Assembly: GCF_937858865.1 (NCBI RefSeq)
Contig: NZ_CALLYO010000104.1
Location: 1 to 8,820 of the forward strand
Length of the DNA: 8,820 nt
Origin: an uncultured Amaricoccus sp.
GTDB taxonomy: Bacteria; Pseudomonadota; Alphaproteobacteria; Rhodobacterales; Rhodobacteraceae
Direction: 5' to 3'
Below the pieces are notes generated by a model that did not search any database, had not been told where the DNA came from, and was given only the letters and a program-made list of their open reading frames with translations. Positions 1 through 8,820 of the stretch are shown here, in pieces. Both the position numbers and the translations under genes were made by a program. How positions within the stretch are numbered: the stretch's first letter is position 1; every line of letters begins with the position of its first letter.

Positions 1-960
1 CTGGTCGTCGCCGTCCAGGACCGGCTGCGCTCCCCAGCGGAGCGGGGCGCGCCGGCCGACCGGCGGCTGGCGTTTCTCCTGGCGCTGCCGCTGGCGGCGA
101 CCTTCTATCCGGTTATCCACGGCTACGCGCTCGGGCAGATCCAGGTCTTTCTGGACGCCGGCGTCGCCCTCGCGCTCCTGGCCTTTCTCATGGGGCGGCG
201 GGGCTGGGCCGGTCTCGTCCTTGCCGGCTGCACCCTCGTCAAGCCGCAGTTCGCCGTGGTCCTCATCTGGTCGCTCTGGCGGCGCGAGCACCGGTTTTCG
301 CTGGGCTATGCTCTGGGCATTGCGGTCGGGCTGTCCCTGAGCCTCTGGCGCTTCGGGTTCGCCGACCATTGGGCATACCTCGGGGTGCTGCAGGAGATCG
401 CCCGCCACGGCGAGAGCCTGTATCTCAACCAGAGCGTGAACGGCCTGCTCAACCGCTGGCTGGAGAACGGCGTGGCCGTGCCGCCGAAGGGCACCTATCA
501 GAGCGACTTCGCGCCGGAGCATGCCGGCATCCGTGTGGCGACCATGGTGTCGTCGGTGGTGATCCTGCTGCTCGCGTTCGATCCCTTCAGGTGGCGGCGG
601 CGCTCCGCCGGGATCGTCGATCTCATCGTCGTGCTGGCTGCGGCCACCATCGCGGCGCCCGTGGCCTGGGACCATCACTACGGCATCTTCCTGCCGATGT
701 TCGCGGTGGCACTGCCCCTGACGATTGCCTGGGTGCCGTGGTCGGGGGCCAAGGGCATGCTGCTCGGGGCCAGCTTCTTCCTGGTGGGTTTCGCGTTCGT
801 CGACCCGGACTGGTTCCTCCGTGAACCCTATCGCATGCTTCTGTTTTCGCATGTGTTTTTCGGAGCGATTGCGTTCTTCGGCTTGCTGCTTGGTATGCGC
901 GCCGCCCAGGTTCGGCGCTTCGTGCCCTTCCACCCGCTGGACGACCGGCGTCAACTCTAG
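1..960 (+). CDS. GT87 (DUF2029) family polytopic membrane glycosyltransferase, 5' end missing
   Basis: The frame is open from the first base of the window to a TAG at 958-960, so 319 residues of a longer protein are visible; the ATG at 190 is internal, because conserved sequence lies before it. The protein is a multi-spanning inner-membrane protein. Hydrophobic segments run at about residues 23-37, 50-63, 66-92, 98-114, 178-193, 205-222 and 229-315, the last including several helices. GT87-type signatures occur in order: YALGQIQ (42-48), a small-residue helix leading to KPQ (81-83), NQSVNG (143-148) and AWDHHY (222-227). Characterised GT87 members, such as mycobacterial mannosyltransferases, transfer sugar from polyprenyl-phosphate donors outside the membrane. 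The acceptor here is unknown. Codons near the 3' end (about 815-900) use more T at third positions than metH does. Family assignment is fairly sure; substrate is not. Confidence 0.8.
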   Translation: MVVAVQDRLRSPAERGAPADRRLAFLLALPLAATFYPVIHGYALGQIQVFLDAGVALALLAFLMGRRGWAGLVLAGCTLVKPQFAVVLIWSLWRREHRFSLGYALGIAVGLSLSLWRFGFADHWAYLGVLQEIARHGESLYLNQSVNGLLNRWLENGVAVPPKGTYQSDFAPEHAGIRVATMVSSVVILLLAFDPFRWRRRSAGIVDLIVVLAAATIAAPVAWDHHYGIFLPMFAVALPLTIAWVPWSGAKGMLLGASFFLVGFAFVDPDWFLREPYRMLLFSHVFFGAIAFFGLLLGMRAAQVRRFVPFHPLDDRRQL

Positions 961-980
961 ATGCTGGCAAGCCATTGAGT

Positions 981-1009
981 TTGTGTTGTAATGTCTGGGG
1001 AAGTATTTT
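981..1009 (+). promoter_or_regulatory. candidate promoter P1 upstream of metH
   Basis: TTGTGT (981-986) and TATTTT (1004-1009) are separated by 17 bases, in an unusually AT-rich stretch just after the glycosyltransferase stop. The match to a sigma-70 type promoter is partial (3/6 and 4/6). If used, transcription would begin near 1016 and give metH a leader of about 150 bases that includes the G/C hairpins at 1055-1079. This is inferred from base matches only. Confidence 0.3.
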
Positions 1010-1054
1010 CCGAAGGGTAACGCTCCATCCGGCTGAGCTGCGGGCGCGTGCCGG

Positions 1055-1079
1055 CCCCTGTTGGGGGGCGCTCTCCCCC
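1055..1079 (+). other. two mutually exclusive G/C hairpins before metH
   Basis: CCCC (1055-1058) can pair with GGGG (1063-1066) across a TGTT loop. The same G run (1063-1068) can instead pair with TCCCCC (1074-1079) across a 5-base loop, with one G-T wobble. Both stems use 1063-1066, so only one can form at a time. There is no T-tract after either stem, so neither is a standard intrinsic terminator. The element could be an inefficient terminator for the glycosyltransferase gene, a leader structure of metH, or a chance product of G/C-rich DNA. Confidence 0.3.
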
Positions 1080-1104
1080 GTGCGCGATCGGCGAAACCGC
1101 TTGC

Positions 1105-1133
1105 TTTCCATTCCCCGGCGATCCTGCCTATAT
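1105..1133 (+). promoter_or_regulatory. candidate promoter P2 of metH
   Basis: TTTCCA (1105-1110) matches TTGACA at 4 of 6 positions. It is followed after 17 bases by CTATAT (1128-1133), a form typical of -10 boxes in rhizobia-like alphaproteobacteria. Transcription would start near 1140, giving a short leader of about 27 bases and leaving the hairpins at 1055-1079 outside the transcript. The GGGAG ribosome site at 1155-1159 lies within that leader. Of the two candidates this one has the better boxes, but it is a prediction only. Confidence 0.4.
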
Positions 1134-1166
1134 GGCCGCCGACCCTGACCAGACGGGAGCGCCCCG

Positions 1167-4922
<3,756 letters not shown>

Positions 4923-4960
4923 CCGGCTCCGGCCGGGTGCCGGCATCGCGAGCCACTGTG

Positions 4961-4996
4961 CCCGGAGGTGGGGATGGGCACGCGTGCCCACCCGGG
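4961..4996. repeat. palindromic hairpin element between convergent genes
   Basis: A perfect 16-base palindrome, TGGGCACGCGTGCCCA, lies at 4975-4990. Outer arms GG (4972-4973) and CC (4992-4993), or alternatively CCCGG (4961-4965) with CCGGG (4992-4996), can lengthen it. It sits midway in the spacer between the metH stop (4922) and the permease stop (5063), where a bidirectional terminator would be expected. No T-tract follows on either strand, so it is not a classic terminator. A REP-like intergenic repeat is another reading, since GTGCCCACC-containing palindromes are common between genes in some alphaproteobacteria. Only one copy is visible here. Confidence 0.45.
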
Positions 4997-5023
4997 GGAG
5001 TCGTTGAAATCACAGGAAAAATG

Positions 5024-5060
5024 CCCTTGGCGTTTACCTGATCTTCACGATGGTTAACCG
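5024..5060. promoter_or_regulatory. imperfect inverted repeat with a TTAACCAT (CtrA-like half-site) sequence
   Basis: An AT-richer patch next to the permease stop contains a CGTTTACC-like arm near 5029-5037 and GGTTAACCG at 5052-5060, which pair imperfectly across about 14 bases. The minus strand reads TTAACCAT at 5057-5050, resembling half of the CtrA recognition sequence known from alphaproteobacteria. The full TTAA-N7-TTAA site is absent. The position at the 3' ends of two genes is not a usual promoter location, so this may only be part of the transcription end region. Confidence 0.2.
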
Positions 5061-5062
5061 GC

Positions 5063-6100
5063 TCAGAGGTAGCGGCGGCGCAGGCCGTTCTTGGCGGTGT
5101 CGAGCAGGACGGCGGCGAGGACGAGGGTGCCCTGGATCATCATCGTGTAGTGCGGCGGCATCCCCATCACGTTGATCGCGGTCTGGATCGAGGAGAGGAG
5201 CAGCACGCCGGCGAAGACGCCGGAGAGGCGGCCCTGGCCGCCCTTGAGGCTGACGCCGCCGATGACGACGGCGGCGAAGGCCTGGAAGAGCATGCCGATG
5301 CCGGGGTTCGCCGTGGCGCCGGCGGTGCGCGAGGCGAGGAGCCAGCCGGCGAGGCCGGCGAGCGTGCCGGAGAGGACGAAGGCGAGGGTGACGTTGCGCG
5401 CGACCGGGATGCCGGCGCGGGCGCTGGCGATGGCGTTGCCGCCGATCATGTAGAGGTGGCGGCCGAACGGGGTCTTGGCGAGCATCAGGGCGAAGGCGGC
5501 GTAGACGGCGACGAGCACCCAGGCGAGCATCGGGATGCCGAGGAGGCGGGTGACGGCGACGCCGCGCAGCGCGTCGGGCAGGCCGTAGACCGAGCGGCCG
5601 CCGGAGAGGGCGACGACGAGGCCGCGGCCCCAGATGTAGGAGGCGAGCGTCACGATGAAGGCGTTGATCTCGAAGCGGACGACGAGGGTGCCGTTGAGCC
5701 AGCCGATCAGCGCGCCGACGCCGAGCGCCATGGCGAGGGAGACCGGGAAGGCGAGCCAGGGGGGCTGAAGCGCGAGGCCGCCGCCGGCGCCGCCGGTGCC
5801 GAAGGTGAGGGCGACGGTCATGGCGGCCAGCGCCATCACGCTCTCGATCGAGAGGTCCATCTGGCCGGCGATCAGCGTCAGCGAGAGGCCGACGGCGATG
5901 ATGCCGACGAAGGTGGACTGCTCGATGATGTTGAGCAGGATCCCGATCTGGAAGAACTTCGGGATGAAGATCGCGAAGCAGGCGAGCGCGAAGAGCAGGA
6001 TGATCCAGACGAGGTTGTCGAGGAGGAGGGCGAGGAGCGCCTTGTGGCGCTCCTGCCTCGGCTCGGACCCCGGCCCGGGCATCGAGTCGGCGAGGGTCAT
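5063..6100 (-). CDS. sugar-type ABC transporter permease (RbsC/AraH-like, BPD_transp_2 family)
   Basis: This 345-residue inner-membrane protein forms the channel of a carbohydrate-class ABC importer. A short charged N-terminal tail (1-20) precedes about eight to ten hydrophobic segments, starting at about 21-48 and 62-79. Family hallmarks are [17 protein letters not shown] (71-87), [12 protein letters not shown] (220-231), the presumed cytoplasmic coupling loop for the ATPase, and [10 protein letters not shown] (281-290). The length is normal for the family. The ATG at 6100 overlaps the stop of the binding-protein gene as ATGA. I see no Shine-Dalgarno sequence before it, so its translation probably depends on ribosomes ending the upstream gene. 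It is the last gene of a three-gene operon and converges on metH. The transported substrate cannot be read from the sequence. Confidence 0.93.
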   Translation of the reverse strand: MTLADSMPGPGSEPRQERHKALLALLLDNLVWIILLFALACFAIFIPKFFQIGILLNIIEQSTFVGIIAVGLSLTLIAGQMDLSIESVMALAAMTVALTFGTGGAGGGLALQPPWLAFPVSLAMALGVGALIGWLNGTLVVRFEINAFIVTLASYIWGRGLVVALSGGRSVYGLPDALRGVAVTRLLGIPMLAWVLVAVYAAFALMLAKTPFGRHLYMIGGNAIASARAGIPVARNVTLAFVLSGTLAGLAGWLLASRTAGATANPGIGMLFQAFAAVVIGGVSLKGGQGRLSGVFAGVLLLSSIQTAINVMGMPPHYTMMIQGTLVLAAVLLDTAKNGLRRRYL

Positions 6101-7137
6101 TCGACCGCGGCGACGGGCGTCGTCGGCGGCTGCAGGTTGCCCCAGAACTTCGGGTCGTCGACGTTGTCCGCGGTGATGGCGGCGCCGGGGATCTTGATGT
6201 TCGGGCCCCAGCTTTCGATGGTGAGCTCGGAGGTGAGCCCGATCACGTCGTAGGTGCCCGCCTCGATCTCCTGCTTGTTCACCACCTTGTCGGCGAACAT
6301 GGCGAGCGCCGCGGCCTGGGCGTACATCGGCTGCTCGACCTCGACGTTGAGCCAGCCCTTGCGGATGAGGTCGAGGCCGACCGGCGCGCCGTTCGAGGAC
6401 ATCATCATGATATCGCCCGGCTTCTTGCCCTGGGCCTCGAGGACGGCGGCGACGGCGACCGAGAGGTGGGCGGCGTGGTTGAAGATGAGGTCGATGTCGG
6501 GGTTGGTCAGGAGCTGGTCCTGGGCGATGTTGCCGGCGTTGGTCGCCTCCCACTGCATCGCCGCCTGGGTGATGACGGTGATCTCCGGGTGGGCCGAGAC
6601 CTTCTCCTCGAAGCCCTTCTGGATGTCGAGGGTGTAGGGATCGCCCGGGTCGCCGAGGATCTGCAGCACCTTGCCCTTCGGGGAGCCGTTCTTCTCGGTC
6701 AGGAGGCGGATCGCCTCGTCGCCGGCGATATGGCCGATCTCGACGGTGCCGGCGACGGAGGTGAAGTCCGAGGGCGTCGAGGTGATCTGGCGGTCGAAGA
6801 TCATCACCGGGATGCCGGCGGCGCGCAGCTTCTCGATGCCGGGCTTGATGGCGTCGAAGTCGACGGCGGCGAGGATGACCGCCTTGGGGGCGAGGTTGAG
6901 GACGTCGTCGACCTGGTTGAGCTGCAGGTCGCTGCGGTTCTGCGCGTCGAGCGAGGTGACCTCGTAGCCGACGTCGCCCATGAACTTCTCGATCGCGTCG
7001 ATCGAGCCGGTCTGGAACTCGTCGAGCAGCGTCGGGACGAGGTAGTAGATCGTGCCCTTGGACTGGGCGAGCGCGCCCGAGGCGGCGAGGCCTAGGGTGA
7101 GCGCCGTCGCGGCGGCGAGGCGCAGGAGGCGGTTCAT
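6097..7137 (-). CDS. periplasmic sugar-type substrate-binding protein (RbsB-like, Peripla_BP_4)
   Basis: This 346-residue exported protein should capture the ligand and deliver it to the permease. A Sec signal peptide is clear: basic RLLR (3-6), a hydrophobic stretch (7-19), and a cleavage site after ALA (22-24), giving a mature start at QSKG. The mature part begins [16 protein letters not shown] (29-44) and carries the sugar-binding-like FDRQI (114-118). It ends with [12 protein letters not shown] (324-335), a C-terminal motif seen in this family. Two positions differ from the usual RbsB pattern: FNHAAHL (219-225) stands where an ND motif is typical, and SSNGAP (247-252) where GFDG is typical. 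The ATG at 7137 has AGGGAG (7150-7145) seven bases upstream and overlaps the ATPase stop as ATGA. The class is certain; the ligand is unknown. Confidence 0.93.
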   Translation of the reverse strand: MNRLLRLAAATALTLGLAASGALAQSKGTIYYLVPTLLDEFQTGSIDAIEKFMGDVGYEVTSLDAQNRSDLQLNQVDDVLNLAPKAVILAAVDFDAIKPGIEKLRAAGIPVMIFDRQITSTPSDFTSVAGTVEIGHIAGDEAIRLLTEKNGSPKGKVLQILGDPGDPYTLDIQKGFEEKVSAHPEITVITQAAMQWEATNAGNIAQDQLLTNPDIDLIFNHAAHLSVAVAAVLEAQGKKPGDIMMMSSNGAPVGLDLIRKGWLNVEVEQPMYAQAAALAMFADKVVNKQEIEAGTYDVIGLTSELTIESWGPNIKIPGAAITADNVDDPKFWGNLQPPTTPVAAVE

Positions 7138-7910
7138 GCTGGTTCTCCCTGGGTTGTAGTCGGCTGGCCGATGCGCTCGATCCCCCCGGTGATGAGGTGG
7201 ACGACCTCGTCCGGGGTGGTGGCGTCGGTTCGGAGGTCGCCCACCACCGAGCCGTGGCGGAGGACGACGATGCGGTCGGCGACGGCGAAGGCCTGGGCCA
7301 TCACGTGGGTGATGAGGATGACGCCGATGCCGCGGGCCCGCACGCGGTCGATCGTCTCGAGGCCGCGGCGGGTCTGCTCGACCCCGAGGGCGGCGAAGGG
7401 CTCGTCGAGGATGACGAGCTTGCCGCCCCAGTGGACGAAGCGGTTGAGCTCGATCGCCTGGCGCTGGCCGCCGGAGAGGTGCTCGACGGTGGTGCGGAGG
7501 CGCGGGATGCGGGTGCCGCCGGCCTCGAGCGCGCGGCGGGTCTCGGCCTCCATGGCGCGGTCGCGGAGGAAGGGGATGCCGAGGACGCGGCGGGTGAGCT
7601 CGCGGCCCATGAAGAAGTTCGCGACGACGTCGAGGTTGGTGCAGAGCGAGAGGTCCTGGTAGACGGTCTCGATGCCGGCGGCCTTGGCCTCGCCCTGGTC
7701 GGCGAAGGCGACCTCGGCGCCGTCGAAGAGGATGCGGCCGGCGCTGGCGCGCTCCTCGCCGGCGATGATCTTGACGAGGGTGGACTTGCCGGCGCCGTTG
7801 TCGCCGAGGAGCGCCACCACCTCGCCGGCGGAGACGGCGAAGGAGACCCCGCGCAGCGCCTCGATGGCGCCGAAGCTCTTGCGGATGCCGGCAAGCTCGA
7901 GAAGGGCCAA
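7134..7910 (-). CDS. ABC transporter ATP-binding protein, single-domain sugar type (FrcA-like)
   Basis: This 258-residue cytoplasmic ATPase should power the importer as a homodimer. It has the full motif set: Walker [10 protein letters not shown] (36-44), Q-loop Q85, signature LSGGQR (145-150), Walker B LVILDEP (165-171) with catalytic E170, and H-loop H202. Many RbsA-class ATPases are fused tandem proteins of about 500 residues. This one has a single domain, like FrcA of the rhizobial fructose importer. The start is a TTG at 7910. No ATG or GTG occurs in frame between it and an in-frame TAA upstream (about 8016-8014), and the first beta strand ([13 protein letters not shown]) would be lost from any later start. 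A weak GGACGA lies just upstream. It is the first gene of the operon. The stop overlaps the binding-protein ATG. Confidence 0.93.
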   Translation of the reverse strand: MALLELAGIRKSFGAIEALRGVSFAVSAGEVVALLGDNGAGKSTLVKIIAGEERASAGRILFDGAEVAFADQGEAKAAGIETVYQDLSLCTNLDVVANFFMGRELTRRVLGIPFLRDRAMEAETRRALEAGGTRIPRLRTTVEHLSGGQRQAIELNRFVHWGGKLVILDEPFAALGVEQTRRGLETIDRVRARGIGVILITHVMAQAFAVADRIVVLRHGSVVGDLRTDATTPDEVVHLITGGIERIGQPTTTQGEPA

Positions 7911-8028
7911 GGGTCGTCCGGGGTTGCGGTGGCTTGCGCGGCAGCATGGAGGGGGGCCGGCCGCATCGCAAGGAGATTTGCCGGGCGGCGCTCTGGCCCC
8001 CGCCGGCGGGACGGCTTATGAGGCGGCC
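7911..8028. promoter_or_regulatory. divergent intergenic region between the ABC operon and the amidohydrolase gene
   Basis: These 118 bases must carry the start signals for both the leftward importer operon and the rightward amidohydrolase gene, unless either is read from further away. I could not pick convincing -35/-10 pairs on either strand. The visible structure is a perfect 12-base palindrome, CCCGCCGGCGGG (7999-8010), 18 bases before the amidohydrolase ATG. It could be an operator, but such a G/C palindrome is not rare in DNA of this composition. Confidence 0.3.
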
Positions 8029-8769
8029 ATGGACGAGCGGGCATATGAGGAGGTCGGCGGGGCGCCGGGGTCGCGGCTGCTGCTGCTCTGCGACCATGCG
8101 ACCAACCGGGTGCCGGCGTCGGTCGCCGGCGGCGATCTCGGGCTGCCGCCCGAGGAGATGGCGCGGCACATCGCCTACGACATCGGCGCGCGCGGGGTGG
8201 CGCTGGAGCTGGCGCGGATCATGGCTGCGCCGGCGCTGCTCACCCGCTTCTCGCGGCTGGTCATCGACCCCAACCGCGGCGAGGACGATCCGACGCTGGT
8301 GATGCGGCTCTACGACGGCACGCTCATCCCGGCCAACCGGCAGGTGACGGCGGCGGAGGTGGAGCGGCGGCTCGACGCCTTCCACCGGCCGTACCACCGG
8401 GCGATCGACGCGGCGATCGAGCGGATGGGGGAGCCGGCGCTGGTCTCGATCCATTCCTACACGCCGCAGCTGAAGGGGCGGCCGCTGCGGCCGTGGCAGG
8501 TCGGCATCCTCTGGCACCGCGACGGGCGGCTGGCCGGGCCGCTGCTCCAGCGGCTGCGGGGGCAGGGCTATTGCGTGGGGGACAACGAGCCCTATTCGGG
8601 CGAGCTCGAGGGCGACACGATGAGCCGGCACGGGACGGCGCGGGGGCTGGCGCACGTGCTGATCGAGCTGCGCCAGGATCTCGTCGCGACGCCGGAGGCG
8701 CAGGCCTTGTGGGCGGGGCGGCTCGCGCCCATCATCGCCGGGGCAATCGGGGAGATGGCCGATGGATGA
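8029..8769 (+). CDS. N-formylglutamate amidohydrolase family protein (PF05013)
   Basis: Family members hydrolyse N-formyl-L-glutamate to glutamate and formate, the last step of one histidine-degradation route; relatives act on other N-formyl amino acids. The protein has 246 residues with no signal peptide, so it should be cytoplasmic. Motifs expected of the family are CDHATNRVP (21-29), SRLVIDPNR (75-83), HRPYH (119-123), SIHSYTP (140-146), NEPYSG (186-191) and IELRQDL (212-218); the conserved D, H and E residues are likely metal or catalytic ligands. The ATG at 8029 has GAGG (8020-8023) five bases upstream. No other hut gene is visible nearby, so a role in histidine use is uncertain and hutG is not assigned. 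The 3' end overlaps the DUF1244 gene by 8 bases, implying co-transcription. Confidence 0.9.
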   Translation: MDERAYEEVGGAPGSRLLLLCDHATNRVPASVAGGDLGLPPEEMARHIAYDIGARGVALELARIMAAPALLTRFSRLVIDPNRGEDDPTLVMRLYDGTLIPANRQVTAAEVERRLDAFHRPYHRAIDAAIERMGEPALVSIHSYTPQLKGRPLRPWQVGILWHRDGRLAGPLLQRLRGQGYCVGDNEPYSGELEGDTMSRHGTARGLAHVLIELRQDLVATPEAQALWAGRLAPIIAGAIGEMADG

Positions 8770-8820
8770 GAGGACCCGGGTGGAGCTCGAGGCGGCGGCC
8801 TTCCGGGCGCTGCGCGACCA
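8762..8820 (+). CDS. DUF1244 family protein, 5' end only
   Basis: An ATG at 8762 opens a frame that continues off the window. The 19 visible complete codons read [19 protein letters not shown]. This matches the N terminus I know for DUF1244 proteins, small (about 100 residues) conserved proteins of alpha- and gammaproteobacteria with no established function, whose later cysteine-containing core would lie outside the window. The start lies inside the last codons of the amidohydrolase gene (8-base overlap, different frame). A GGGGAGATGG stretch (8749-8758) upstream can serve as ribosome site. A second ATG at 8766, in another frame, gives a sequence that resembles no protein I know. Recognition rests on a short stretch. 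Confidence 0.72.
   Translation, partial: MDERTRVELEAAAFRALRD

Noticed and set aside
991..1020. A 9-codon open frame (MSGEVFSEG) before metH as a possible leader peptide
   Set aside because: It has no methionine enrichment and no ribosome site, and it overlaps the candidate -10 box, so it would not be transcribed whole from that promoter.
4952..4958. GCCACTG, a motif found in cobalamin riboswitches, directly downstream of a B12-dependent enzyme
   Set aside because: The other required parts (the upstream core and a proper B12 box) are not present in order, and an element here would read toward the end of a convergent operon with nothing to control. Chance is the likely explanation.
5150..6253. 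A 367-codon plus-strand frame opposite the permease
   Set aside because: The product is a repetitive string of G, D, E, A, V and R, typical of antisense reading of GC-rich codons, and has no domain.
5063..6553. A 496-codon version of the permease
   Set aside because: The first 151 residues are a frameshifted reading of the binding-protein gene. The membrane protein starts at the ATG at 6100.
6097..8655. A long minus-strand frame whose C-terminal part is the binding protein
   Set aside because: Only the part from the ATG at 7137 has a signal peptide, ribosome site and family match. The upstream part is out-of-frame translation of the ATPase gene and antisense of the amidohydrolase gene, so it is not a fusion protein.
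7672..8769. A 365-codon version of the amidohydrolase
   Set aside because: The extra N-terminal part is antisense to the ATPase. The ATG at 8029 has GAGG at good spacing, and family similarity begins just after it. An in-frame TTG at 7978 has its AGGAG only 2 bases away, too close to be likely.

Overview
The window is very GC-rich (about 70% by eye), and its genes use mostly G or C at third codon positions. Together with the gene content (a full-length MetH, and an N-formylglutamate amidohydrolase overlapping a DUF1244 gene), this suggests an alphaproteobacterium, probably of the Hyphomicrobiales/Rhizobiales. The genus cannot be told from the sequence alone.

Layout, left to right. Bases 1-960 hold the 3' part of a membrane glycosyltransferase of the GT87/DUF2029 type (+). 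A 206-base spacer follows, with two candidate promoters and a pair of competing G/C hairpins. Then comes metH (+, 1167-4922), an intact 1251-residue cobalamin-dependent methionine synthase with all four modules and the known zinc, cobalamin and AdoMet residues. A 140-base convergent spacer contains a perfect 16-base palindrome and a TTAACCAT site. On the minus strand, 7910 to 5063, lies a compact sugar-type ABC importer operon: a single-domain ATPase with a TTG start, a periplasmic binding protein, then a permease. Both junctions are 4-base ATGA overlaps. A 118-base divergent spacer separates this operon from an N-formylglutamate amidohydrolase (+, 8029-8769). Its last codons overlap the start of a DUF1244 gene that runs off the window.

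How the genes work together. The three ABC genes should form one importer: the exported binding protein delivers ligand to the membrane permease, which is driven by the ATPase. metH appears to be its own transcription unit and makes methionine from homocysteine and methyl-tetrahydrofolate. The amidohydrolase and DUF1244 genes look co-transcribed. I see no functional link between metH, the importer and the amidohydrolase beyond proximity.

I found no tRNA, rRNA, CRISPR array, insertion sequence, phage gene or defence system. Most of the window is ordinary core and transport metabolism. The points worth a second look are the order and coupling of the ABC operon, the altered ligand-motif residues of its binding protein, the metH leader region, and the palindrome between the convergent genes. 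The very long antisense reading frames over metH and the importer look like by-products of high-GC codon use.
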